In this document: positions 23,357 to 30,761 of the stretch, piece by piece | How positions within the stretch are numbered: the stretch's first letter is position 1 | Layout: each line of letters begins with the position of its first letter | Source: Bacteriovoracaceae bacterium | GTDB taxonomy: Bacteria > Bdellovibrionota > Bacteriovoracia > Bacteriovoracales > Bacteriovoracaceae | Assembly: GCA_018060635.1 (NCBI GenBank) | Contig: JAGOVR010000004.1 | Location: 1-30,761, forward strand | Direction: 5' to 3' | DNA length: 30,761 nucleotides | Notes under the pieces: generated by a model | The model's database searches: none | What the model was told of the DNA's origin: nothing | The model's input: only the letters and a program-made list of their open reading frames with translations | Position numbers and translations under genes: made by a program

Positions 23357-24374
23357 GTGCTTTAAGAGAACTCACTGAAAGATTGCCTTCCAAAGAAATC
23401 TCTTTCCAGTTTAAATTTTGATCTTTAAATTTTGTGAGGAAATCTTTTTCTCCCAGCTCCAAAATATAATTGGTGATTTTATATTTTGTAATTCCTGTTT
23501 TGTAGGAAGGGAGGTGATGATATTTTATTTTTTTAGCAAGAGAAGGATATTGTATAAGTTTGGCATCTTCACTTTTTAAAATAAACGTTGGAAGCTCATA
23601 CTGGTTGGAAAGCCATTCTTTAGCTGATTTTTTATAAACTAAAACTTTTTGATCTTTTTTTACAATTACTCTTAAGAGCTCTAACTCAAAAAATTTCTGT
23701 TTCTTAACCGATCCCAAAAGAGGAAATTTTTCCACTACATTTCCTTGTAAAGCTAAGCAGTCTTTCTTCAATGGACAAAGAGTACATTTGGGTTTTTGCG
23801 GCAAACAAATCTCCCGCCCTAAATCCATCAATGCTTCATTAATATCTCTAGCTCCCCACCTATTTAAATCTTTTAATATTTTACCTTGAGAAAAAAGGGA
23901 ATAAATTTTGTGCTGAAGCTTAGGGCCTTTTAATTCTTCGACTAAGTAAACTCTACTTAAAACACGCTCTAAATTAGCATCCACACACAGATAGTTTTCA
24001 TTTGCCCCAATAGCTAGAAGAGCGTGAGCAGTATAAACACCAATCCCAGAAATTTTTAATAACTTTTCTTTATCTAAAGGAAATTGACCTTTATGATTCC
24101 TCACTAATTCTTGGGCCGCTTTATGTAAAAACCGAGCACGACGATAATAACCTAAGCCTTTCCAACTTAATAAAACATCTTCCTCTGAACTCTTAGCAAG
24201 CTTTCCAAGATTAGGATATGTTTGCATGAACTTAGTAAAAAAATTGATCACAGTAGGAACAGTTGTTTGTTGCAACATCATTTCTGAAACTAAAGTGCTA
24301 TAAAGAGTTCTGTTTTTGCGCCAAGGAAGATGAGAGAAATTCTCTTGTGACCAGTCTAATAATTTTTTAAACAT
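23334..24374 (-). CDS. mutY: Adenine DNA glycosylase MutY
   Basis: Removes adenine mispaired with 8-oxoguanine. The 346-residue protein has LPWR (16-19), catalytic Glu31 in SEMMLQQT, the helix-hairpin-helix SGIGVYTAHALLAIG (109-123), catalytic Asp132 in VDANLERVL, and the four iron-sulfur cysteines Cys190, 197, 200 and 206 (C-x6-C-x2-C-x5-C). The C-terminal third is a Nudix-like oxoG-recognition domain with LSNQYELP in place of the usual LWEFP. It is the last gene of smc-lolA-mutY, three bases after lolA. Confidence 0.95.
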   Translation of the reverse strand: MFKKLLDWSQENFSHLPWRKNRTLYSTLVSEMMLQQTTVPTVINFFTKFMQTYPNLGKLAKSSEEDVLLSWKGLGYYRRARFLHKAAQELVRNHKGQFPLDKEKLLKISGIGVYTAHALLAIGANENYLCVDANLERVLSRVYLVEELKGPKLQHKIYSLFSQGKILKDLNRWGARDINEALMDLGREICLPQKPKCTLCPLKKDCLALQGNVVEKFPLLGSVKKQKFFELELLRVIVKKDQKVLVYKKSAKEWLSNQYELPTFILKSEDAKLIQYPSLAKKIKYHHLPSYKTGITKYKITNYILELGEKDFLTKFKDQNLNWKEISLEGNLSVSSLKALKRLSSV

Positions 24375-24377
24375 AAA

Positions 24378-24983
24378 CTAAGAACCTGATATATTAGTCT
24401 CTTTAGGAATTTCAAAAATAAAGTGACCTCCCGAGAACATCGCAGGAGTCACCATTTTTTTAAATTTAAGCACTACTGGCTTTTTATCTTTATAATTTAA
24501 TTCAATACTTTGAATCTCTTGAAAATTTTTATTTTTTCCTTCATTAAAAAGGATAACACTTTTTTCCATGCCTAATTCTTTTTGAAGTACAGGACTAAAA
24601 AGAAGTTCAAAGCGATTGTTGCTAGCCTTCACCGTATAGAGAGAATTAGAGGTTAACCCCTGAGAGATGCGATCAAAAAATTTTGAGAGAACTACTTTAT
24701 TAGAAGTTTGAACAATCACTTCTCCTTTTTCTCCTTGCATAAAGGCAGGTGTATAAAACCACGATTTTTTTCCATTACTTACAAATTCACTAGGCCTAGG
24801 ACTTAAAATTTTAAACCTAATTTTTGCAGGATTTTCGTAATCTATTTCTCCTTGGCTTTCTTTCACTTTTCCACTCCAAGAACCCATGGTTACTTGTGTA
24901 AATTCAACTTTAAATGTCTTCGGCACAAAATTTTGCGCACAAAGAGAGAAAGAAAAAAAGAAAAGAAGAAAAAATTTCAACAT
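24378..24983 (-). CDS. lolA: Outer-membrane lipoprotein carrier LolA
   Basis: Periplasmic chaperone that ferries lipoproteins from LolCDE to the outer membrane. A signal peptide of about 16 residues precedes a mature protein of about 185 residues. LolA-type features are the early beta-strand KTFKVEFTQ, the ENPAKIRFKILSPRP segment (family: P-G-x-F-R-W-x-x-x-x-P), GKKSWFYTPAF and a C-terminal FIFEIPK. The low identity of this family is normal. It starts two bases after the smc stop, so it is translated together with it. Its presence confirms an outer membrane. Confidence 0.87.
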   Translation of the reverse strand: MLKFFLLFFFSFSLCAQNFVPKTFKVEFTQVTMGSWSGKVKESQGEIDYENPAKIRFKILSPRPSEFVSNGKKSWFYTPAFMQGEKGEVIVQTSNKVVLSKFFDRISQGLTSNSLYTVKASNNRFELLFSPVLQKELGMEKSVILFNEGKNKNFQEIQSIELNYKDKKPVVLKFKKMVTPAMFSGGHFIFEIPKETNISGS

Positions 24984-24985
24984 AA

Positions 24986-27900
24986 CTATTGTAACTGCAC
25001 AGAGACGGCATTAGAAATACCTGGTTCCTGCATAGTCACACCATACAAACAGTCATTAAGTTCCATGGTCTTCTTATTATGCGTAATAAGAATAAATTGT
25101 GACTGCCCACTCATCTCTCTTAAAAGATCATTGAAGCGCCCCACGTTTGCGTCATCTAAAGGAGCATCCACCTCATCTAACAAACAAAAAGGTGAAGGCT
25201 TCACCAAGAAAATAGAGAAAATAAGACTTAAAGCTGTCATAGCTTTTTCGCCTCCTGACATAAGATTTAAATTTTGCATACGCTTACCAGGAGGTTGGGC
25301 ATGAATATCAATACCACACTCTGGATCATCCACACTCCCTACAATCTCTAATTTGGCACTTCCACCACCAAAAATAATAGGAAAAATCTGTGCAAAGCGA
25401 CTATTAACTTCTGTAAAAGCTTCAAAAAAACGCTCTTTCGATCTTTCATCAATGTGAGTGATAGCTGACTGTAAATCTGTTAAAGATTTTTTCAATTCTT
25501 CTTCTTGCGCATTTAAGAAATCTAAACGCAATTTCTGACGATTAAAATCTTCAATTGCCTGCCAATTAATTTCCCCCATACGAGAAAGTTCTTGTTTATT
25601 TTTCTTAAATTTTTCATCCGCTTCACGCACTTGGTGAGGTTGAAGTTTTTCAAAAGTATAGGAAACTTTCTGGATAGTACTTATTCCTTCTGCCGTTTGA
25701 GTTGTATACATACTTTCTAAAGAGTTAAAATGAGTTAGAACTTCTGGGTCTAACTCTAAATACATAGACAGGTTCTCTCGCATATCAATACGATATCTTT
25801 CAAAAATATCCCGACATAACTCTTCTTCTTGTTGCACAATTTGTTGCAATCTTAACTGATTCTCAATATTTTCTTTTTCTTTCTCAGAAATAGTTTTATC
25901 TAGATTGCGAAGATTTTTTTCTTTCTGTTCAAAACTATCTAATAAAATATGTAACTCTTCTTTTTTCTTTTTCAGAACTTCTTCAAAACTCGCAACTTGA
26001 CCAGCTAATTCTTTAATCTTCTCATCTGTCTGCTCAAGCTCTTTTTGTGCTAATAAGATTTCTTCTTGTCTTGTTATTTGAGAATGCCCAAGAACTTCTA
26101 ATTTCTTTTCTCTGCGTTTAGATTCCTGCTCTAAATCATCCAAACGAGTCGTAAATTCTTTATTTTTTTCTTCGTAATTGTTACGTTCAATTTCTAAACG
26201 GACATAAGACTCATATTTTTCACTATAGGAAGCGGTGCTTTGTTGTAAATCCACCTTCAGCGCATCTTCTTCTGTTATCATAGATTGAAGTGCTTCTCTC
26301 TTAACATGGATTTCTTTATTTAAAGCTTCTTCTTTCTCCAACATTTCTATACGCTGACTAGAAATTTGTATTTTTCTCTGTGTTAAGATTTTTACTCGGG
26401 AACTCAAAGAATCATAGTGTGACTCTTTTGACTTTAAGGCTGACTCTTGAGCTGTATGCTGAGCTTTTTTATCTGCTAACTCAAAAGTTTTTTGTTCATT
26501 TTCTAATCTTAAGCTTTGTAACAACTGCTTCAACTCATTGCGATTATTTGTAATTGTTTCTAGCTCTATTTTCTTCTCATCTATTTTCGCTTGTAGCGAG
26601 CGAATAATATTATTTCTTTCTAAAATACTTTGTTTAAAATCTTCACCTTGGCACACCTCTAGTTTTTGAGTGGTGTAATTTTTTCTAATAAGAACTTTCC
26701 CATCTTTTGAAACTAAGCCATTAAACATAATCGATGAAAAATCTTTTTTAAAATCTTCCATAGAAAGTTCTGGGACTACATAAAATCCTGCAAAAAGATC
26801 TTTTATGTCCTGTGTACTAGTCAACAAAGCGGGAATGTCCATCACATTCTGATTAAATAAAGACTTAAGATTATTTAAAGTAGATGTGATGTGGCCAGCA
26901 TCTTGTGCGTAAGACTTTAACATATCAAAAGAATGCTGATGATTTTTAGCAGATAAAATAGTATCAAATGCAGGAGCAATGATTGTTTCAAAAGTAGAAC
27001 CACAAAGAGCATTAATGGCTTGTTCAAACCCTTCCGCACACTCTATGAGACCTCCCACCATCTGAGCCTCAGGATAAAGAGCTATAATTTCTTTTGATCC
27101 TTTTTTAACTCCTTCTAAGTTTTTATTAAATTCTTGCAAAGACTGTAAGCGTGATTCAAAGCCAATGAGGTCACCTGTAGCTTGGCGAAAATTCTCATCA
27201 ATTATTTTTTCTTCTTCTAACTTTAATTTTAGTTTAAGCTTTAATTCTTCTACTGCTGTATTCAAGGTCTGCACAACATCTAATCTGACTTTTAAGTTTT
27301 CTCGCTCAAAAGCCATAGAACTAGAAACTTTCGAATATTGTTCTTCCAAAGCTTCAATTTCTAAACTGGCATCTTGTAAACCTGCTGAAAGTTCATCTTT
27401 CCTCGTTTTACAGCGAAATAAATCCTGTTCTAGAGCTGTTATGGCTTTACTTAACTCTTCTCTTTTTTTCTGTAAGTCGTGTGCTTTTTTTTCTTTTTCT
27501 GCGAGATTATTTTTAAGCTCTTCTAACTCTTTAGTTTGTATCTCAAAGTCTTGCGTATTTTGTCCTCGCGCTGTGAACTCCTCAAATGAACTCTTGAGTT
27601 CTGCTATCTTATGCAGGGCCAATTCTTGTTCAGCTTTAAGCTCTTGCTCTTCTCCAAAAGCGGCTTGTAAAAAATTATTTTTCTCACCTAAAGCTCGCTT
27701 AAGATGAGTTGTTCGTTCTTCTAACGCCGCTAACGCTTGACCCGAAAAACTAAAATTCTTTTGTGCTTCATCTACTTCTAACGTGAGCATTGTTTTCTGA
27801 ATCTTTTCCTGCTCTAAAGAAAGCTCTAGATTATTTTTTTGAGCTTGGGCCTCCCCTACCTCGACTTCCTGTTCAAAAGTCTTTTGTGCTTTCTCTGAAA

Positions 27901-28639
27901 ACTCTTTTAAAAAATGGTACTCTTTATGTGATCCAACAATCAGTTCATTTTTTTCGCTTTTTTCTCGTAGCTCCTTGGCTTTTTCTGCTTTCCCTGCTTG
28001 TTGTTCTAAAGAGTTTAAATTCTTAGAAACTTCCGTTTTAAGATCTGTAAGGCGCGCTAAATTATCAGCGGTTTGTTCCATTTTACGAAGTGATTCTTTT
28101 TTACGTACTTTAAATTTAGTAACCCCAGCTACTTCTTCAATAATACTGCGGCGATCTTCGGGCTTAGCTTGTACTAATCTTGAAATTTCTCCTTGAGCAA
28201 TAATCGAGTAGGATTTACTGCCTGAGCCTGTATCCATAAAAACTTCTTGAATGTCTTTCAGACGACAAGGAACATCATTAATGCGGTATTCGCTCTCACC
28301 ATTACGATAGAGTTTACGTGTTAGCTGAATTTCTAACGGCTGAACAACTTTATTTCCAATATGAATGTGTTTTTTTTCTTCATTATCTAAAACGAGAGAA
28401 ACCTCTGCCCATGATCCAGGGGAATACTTAGAAGAGCCTGAAAAAATAAGATCTTGCATGGAACCACCACGCAAATGTTTGGCTGATTGTTCTCCCATAA
28501 CCCAAAAAAGAGCATCCACTATATTAGATTTCCCGCAACCATTAGGACCTACAATGCCTGTAATTCCATCATCAAAATGAATGGTAGTTCTATCTTTGAA
28601 AGATTTAAATCCATGCACGATAAGTCGCTTAAGTTTCAC
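24986..28639 (-). CDS. smc: Chromosome segregation protein SMC
   Basis: ATPase that organises and resolves sister chromosomes. At 1217 residues it has the full five-part plan. Walker A is GPNGCGKS at 31-38; long coiled coils run from about 170 to 510 and from about 690 to 1020; the hinge lies near 515-680. The C-terminal ABC signature LMSGGEKAMTALSL and Walker B CLLDEVDAPLDD are intact. The hinge lacks the usual glycine-rich (INPSG-x-x-TGG) end and shows NGLVSKDGKVLIRKN instead. The start is GTG 28637-28639, five bases after AAAGGA. The gene opens the smc-lolA-mutY run. Confidence 0.96.
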   Translation of the reverse strand: MKLKRLIVHGFKSFKDRTTIHFDDGITGIVGPNGCGKSNIVDALFWVMGEQSAKHLRGGSMQDLIFSGSSKYSPGSWAEVSLVLDNEEKKHIHIGNKVVQPLEIQLTRKLYRNGESEYRINDVPCRLKDIQEVFMDTGSGSKSYSIIAQGEISRLVQAKPEDRRSIIEEVAGVTKFKVRKKESLRKMEQTADNLARLTDLKTEVSKNLNSLEQQAGKAEKAKELREKSEKNELIVGSHKEYHFLKEFSEKAQKTFEQEVEVGEAQAQKNNLELSLEQEKIQKTMLTLEVDEAQKNFSFSGQALAALEERTTHLKRALGEKNNFLQAAFGEEQELKAEQELALHKIAELKSSFEEFTARGQNTQDFEIQTKELEELKNNLAEKEKKAHDLQKKREELSKAITALEQDLFRCKTRKDELSAGLQDASLEIEALEEQYSKVSSSMAFERENLKVRLDVVQTLNTAVEELKLKLKLKLEEEKIIDENFRQATGDLIGFESRLQSLQEFNKNLEGVKKGSKEIIALYPEAQMVGGLIECAEGFEQAINALCGSTFETIIAPAFDTILSAKNHQHSFDMLKSYAQDAGHITSTLNNLKSLFNQNVMDIPALLTSTQDIKDLFAGFYVVPELSMEDFKKDFSSIMFNGLVSKDGKVLIRKNYTTQKLEVCQGEDFKQSILERNNIIRSLQAKIDEKKIELETITNNRNELKQLLQSLRLENEQKTFELADKKAQHTAQESALKSKESHYDSLSSRVKILTQRKIQISSQRIEMLEKEEALNKEIHVKREALQSMITEEDALKVDLQQSTASYSEKYESYVRLEIERNNYEEKNKEFTTRLDDLEQESKRREKKLEVLGHSQITRQEEILLAQKELEQTDEKIKELAGQVASFEEVLKKKKEELHILLDSFEQKEKNLRNLDKTISEKEKENIENQLRLQQIVQQEEELCRDIFERYRIDMRENLSMYLELDPEVLTHFNSLESMYTTQTAEGISTIQKVSYTFEKLQPHQVREADEKFKKNKQELSRMGEINWQAIEDFNRQKLRLDFLNAQEEELKKSLTDLQSAITHIDERSKERFFEAFTEVNSRFAQIFPIIFGGGSAKLEIVGSVDDPECGIDIHAQPPGKRMQNLNLMSGGEKAMTALSLIFSIFLVKPSPFCLLDEVDAPLDDANVGRFNDLLREMSGQSQFILITHNKKTMELNDCLYGVTMQEPGISNAVSVQLQ

Positions 28640-29038
28640 AAGAATCCTTTGATAAAAGCATAAGTTAAAAAGTCAGGTACTTTTTTGTGAAAAACTATAA
28701 CGTAATTATTTTGAGAGTGCATCTTTTTACTATTTTTATTGAGTCAGTCAAAAATAAATTTTTCATTGGGAAAACAATTATTTTTTACCCTTAAAAAATA
28801 TTGTGAATAGCTTTGAAAAAGAGATCCCCTCATTTTAAATAAACAAAAGAAAAACCTGTCTAAAAATTAAACACCTGTCATTTATTAGGCAACGTCTGTC
28901 TTTTTATGATGCTTAACTCATTGAAAAGATAATTGCTATGTTTGGCCTGGTCTTTGCTTATTAGCTATTGAACATACTCATTAGCTTGACACGTGTTGTA
29001 AAGATATGTTACAACTTGCGTCATAAAAGGAAATTTTT
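28640..29038. other. 399-base spacer with regulatory-looking repeats, no gene
   Basis: The divergent spacer between smc (minus) and a lipoprotein gene (plus) has no open frame of note. It holds an AT-rich near-perfect stem (28774-28786 with 28793-28804), three CTGTC copies starting at 28856, 28875 and 28896 (19 and 21 bases apart), and a TTGACA with an inverted repeat at 28986-29015. The smc promoter is not evident; a TTGACT reads on the minus strand near 28746 without a good -10. Confidence 0.6.
28986..29015 (+). promoter_or_regulatory. -35 box and inverted repeat before the cysteine-rich lipoprotein
   Basis: TTGACA (28986-28991) precedes a perfect 7-bp inverted repeat, GTTGTAA (28995-29001) and TTACAAC (29009-29015), with a 7-base loop. 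TATGTT (29005-29010) is the only -10-like word and its spacing is short. The repeat covers the place where polymerase would bind and could be an operator. Confidence 0.45.
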
Positions 29039-29920
29039 ATGAAAACATTGAAACATTTAGGAATCTTAAGCCTGCTCATGGTTTTAGGAACAGCTTGTGG
29101 AAAACGCTCTGGGACTCTGGATCAGGGTAACAATACTAGCTTTGGGAATGGTATTACCAATCCTTGGTATAATACGGGAGCAGGACTCAATACACAAAGA
29201 AACCTTAACGAAACACCGACAGGTAATCACCAAATTGGAGATGATATTCCTGTGTGTAGTAAAGATGGTGTCGATCTTATTTTAAAACCTGTCCAAACAA
29301 GCGGTACCCATCTCAATCAAGGGAAGCAATATGAGATGTACACCCTTGATGGAAGCTACATCTCTACCATCCATTGTTCTCGGATTTTAGGAAATTGTAG
29401 CCTGCATAAAAATCCTACGCTTTTAAGAACAATATTTCAGCGAGAAATGCGTGTAGACCTTGCTGATTTTAGAAAAGGTGAATGTAAAAAAGAAGAAGAT
29501 CAAGATAGAAAAAGAGAACGCAGAGTTGTTGTGACAGATGAAGAATTAGAACTAAGAGAGCTAAGTATGATTCAATCTAGATTTACAGAAAAAACGCTTC
29601 TTTTAGGAACAAATATAGATGCCTTATGTGATGATACTGTAGCTCTCGATACATCCGTTCGTGACCATTTTGCAAGTGCAGGCGTCATCATTTCATCATC
29701 TATTACTATTACCTGCCATAGAGAAGTTGAGAGAGTTATTGTGAGCTATGAAAATATCGAAGATCAAATAAGGGGACGTATGCCAAGCAAAAGCACATAC
29801 CGCAAAGCTATTATAGAAGTTGAGTTTGCTAGTGCTGAAGAAAAATGGAAAGCTTTTGAGAAGTTAAATAAATCAAAAGGTGGAGACATCTTTGATATGC
29901 TGGAAAATCCTCTAAAATAA
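29039..29920 (+). CDS. Cysteine-rich lipoprotein of unknown function
   Basis: A 293-residue protein with a lipoprotein signal peptide: the lipobox LGTAC places the lipidated cysteine at residue 20. A Gly/Asn/Thr-rich linker runs to about residue 70, then come six further cysteines (IPVCS, IHCSR, GNCSL, GECKK, DALCD, ITCHR), which could form three disulfides in the periplasm or on the surface. A strongly charged segment (residues about 150-175, KKEEDQDRKRERR) divides the cysteine-rich part from the rest. I do not recognise a family. ATG 29039 has AAAAGGA upstream. It is a single-gene unit between a divergent smc and a convergent tRNA. Confidence 0.78.
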   Translation: MKTLKHLGILSLLMVLGTACGKRSGTLDQGNNTSFGNGITNPWYNTGAGLNTQRNLNETPTGNHQIGDDIPVCSKDGVDLILKPVQTSGTHLNQGKQYEMYTLDGSYISTIHCSRILGNCSLHKNPTLLRTIFQREMRVDLADFRKGECKKEEDQDRKRERRVVVTDEELELRELSMIQSRFTEKTLLLGTNIDALCDDTVALDTSVRDHFASAGVIISSSITITCHREVERVIVSYENIEDQIRGRMPSKSTYRKAIIEVEFASAEEKWKAFEKLNKSKGGDIFDMLENPLK

Positions 29921-29960
29921 TCTGAGACAAATACAGCTTATAAATAAGTGAAAGATAAAA

Positions 29961-30037
29961 TGGTCGGGGTGAGAAGATTTGAACTTCCGACCTTCTGCTC
30001 CCAAAGCAGCTACGCTACCAAGCTGCGCCACACCCCG
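29961..30037 (-). tRNA. tRNA-Pro (anticodon TGG)
   Basis: A full cloverleaf of 77 bases with encoded CCA. The acceptor CGGGGTG/CACCCCG with C1-G72 is typical of proline, as is the anticodon loop TTTGGGA. The T-arm AGAAG/CTTCT-type pairing and TTCAAAT loop are normal. It lies 24 bases after the rdgB stop on the same strand and has no strong promoter of its own, so it may be processed from the rdgB transcript. Confidence 0.95.
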
Positions 30038-30061
30038 AACACATACAAGTTGATATAGTAT

Positions 30062-30667
30062 TTAGGAAATATTGGCAATTTCTTTCTTACAAAAAAACTG
30101 TAAAGCTTCCTTGGAAGCTTTTGCTCGGTGAGAATACTGATTCTTCCAATCAGGAATCTGGGCCAGTGTCAGCCCCTGTGCATAATCCTTAGGCACAAAA
30201 AGAGGATCATAGCCAAAACCAAACTCACCTTCAGGTTTAAAGGCAATACTACCTTGCAATCTTCCTTCAAAAAAAAATATTTCCTGAGGACTCAAATAAA
30301 AACAAAGAACACAAACAAAAAAAGCTGAACGTTCACTGACTAAAGTATAATTTTGCATTTTTTCTAAAAGAAGTTGCATACGCTTAAGATAAGTTAAGTC
30401 AGCTCCTCCGAAGCGAGCAGAATAAATACCTAAGTCCTCTGGTAATTTTTCAACTACAAGTCCCGAATCATCCGCCATACAAGGTTTTTTAAATTTTTGA
30501 TAATAACCTTGTGCCTTAATGAGAGCATTTTCCTCAAAACTTTTTCCTGATTCTTCAATATCTAACGAAACATCTGAAAGTTTTAATCTTAACGGAGAAT
30601 CTTTAAATGCCTGTTGAAAGTCATGCATTTTATGGGCGTTACTAGAAGCAAATAAAAATTCTAACAT
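30062..30667 (-). CDS. rdgB: XTP/dITP diphosphohydrolase RdgB (HAM1 family)
   Basis: Hydrolyses ITP, dITP and XTP to monophosphates, keeping deaminated purines out of DNA. The 201-residue protein has SSNAHK at 8-13 (family: TxNxxK), SFEENALIKA at 43-52, the catalytic ADDSGL at 65-70, GIYSARFGG, and GFGYDPLFVP. ATG 30667 overlaps the end of the upstream rph-like gene by 7 bases. rph-rdgB is a common bacterial pair. Confidence 0.95.
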   Translation of the reverse strand: MLEFLFASSNAHKMHDFQQAFKDSPLRLKLSDVSLDIEESGKSFEENALIKAQGYYQKFKKPCMADDSGLVVEKLPEDLGIYSARFGGADLTYLKRMQLLLEKMQNYTLVSERSAFFVCVLCFYLSPQEIFFFEGRLQGSIAFKPEGEFGFGYDPLFVPKDYAQGLTLAQIPDWKNQYSHRAKASKEALQFFCKKEIANIS

Positions 30668-30761
30668 TCTAAAACCCTATGCTGTTCAATGAAAATATCT
30701 TTTAAGGCTTTTTCTGCACAAGATAAAAGGTTTTGCATTTGTAACTTAGAGAATGGAGTTC
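30661..30761 (-). CDS. rph: Probable RNase PH, C-terminal fragment (5' end beyond window)
   Basis: A frame enters from the right edge and ends at TAG (30661-30663), overlapping rdgB by 7 bases. The visible 33 residues run TPFSKLQMQNLLSCAEKALK and then DIFIEQHRVLEC. They match the end of RNase PH, where F-S-x-x-x-x-x-x-L-L-x-x-A-x-x-x-I-x-x-(L/I)-x-x-x-Q-x-x-x-L is usual, and rph is a common neighbour just before rdgB. The fragment is too short to be sure. RNase PH trims tRNA 3' ends by phosphorolysis. Confidence 0.62.
   Translation of the reverse strand, partial: TPFSKLQMQNLLSCAEKALKDIFIEQHRVLEC

Noticed and set aside
27165..27707. Long open frame (180 codons) antisense to smc
   Set aside because: Its serine- and phenylalanine-rich product is what one gets by reading a Lys/Glu-rich coiled coil backwards; no ribosome site.

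Overview
The window looks like chromosomal DNA of an AT-rich Gram-negative bacterium (G+C about one third, by eye). Outer-membrane traits are plentiful: LolA, a TolC-type channel, three lipoproteins with lipoboxes, MtgA, and c-type cytochromes. It carries SMC rather than MukB. Low G+C, the lipoproteins and the gene set would suit Bdellovibrionota/Bacteriovoracia or a similar proteobacterial lineage. That placement is inference; no marker here fixes it. Genes are tightly packed, many overlapping end to end. I see no insertion sequence, phage gene or CRISPR array.

Layout. 1-813: 5' part of a GT4 glycosyltransferase cut by the left edge, then a strong hairpin terminator and an unknown lipoprotein. 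1861-10318 (minus): one long gene train, a PuuD-like membrane protein, a small lipoprotein cytochrome c, two oligopeptide-binding proteins, then OppB, OppC, OppD and OppF. 10398-15370: housekeeping genes in alternating directions (RsmE, a GCS2-type carboxylate-amine ligase, MtgA, a gamma-carbonic-anhydrase-like protein, a membrane-anchored cytochrome c, DapF). 15476-19646 (plus): a TolC-MacA-MacB export operon. 19779-20389: a HicA/HicB toxin-antitoxin pair ending four bases from a tRNA with a CAU anticodon. 20559-22806 (minus): RNase P RNA, then aroC and aroB. 23045-23356: a small HTH protein with an inverted repeat over its promoter. 23334-28639 (minus): smc-lolA-mutY. 28640-29038: a 399-base spacer with candidate regulatory repeats. 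29039-29920: a cysteine-rich lipoprotein. 29961-30761 (minus): tRNA-Pro, rdgB, and the 3' end of a probable rph.

How the genes work together. The Opp genes form a complete peptide importer with two alternative binding proteins; the upstream PuuD-like/cytochrome pair is a small redox module of unknown partner. TolC-MacA-MacB would form a tripartite exporter, but MacA has an unusually short hairpin. aroC and aroB are consecutive-type shikimate genes, and aroC encodes a shortened chorismate synthase. DapF and MtgA serve peptidoglycan, MutY and RdgB sanitise DNA and nucleotide pools, LolA carries lipoproteins. No clearly new multigene system is visible; the best leads are the redox module fused to the Opp operon, the short AroC and MacA, and several operator-like inverted repeats.
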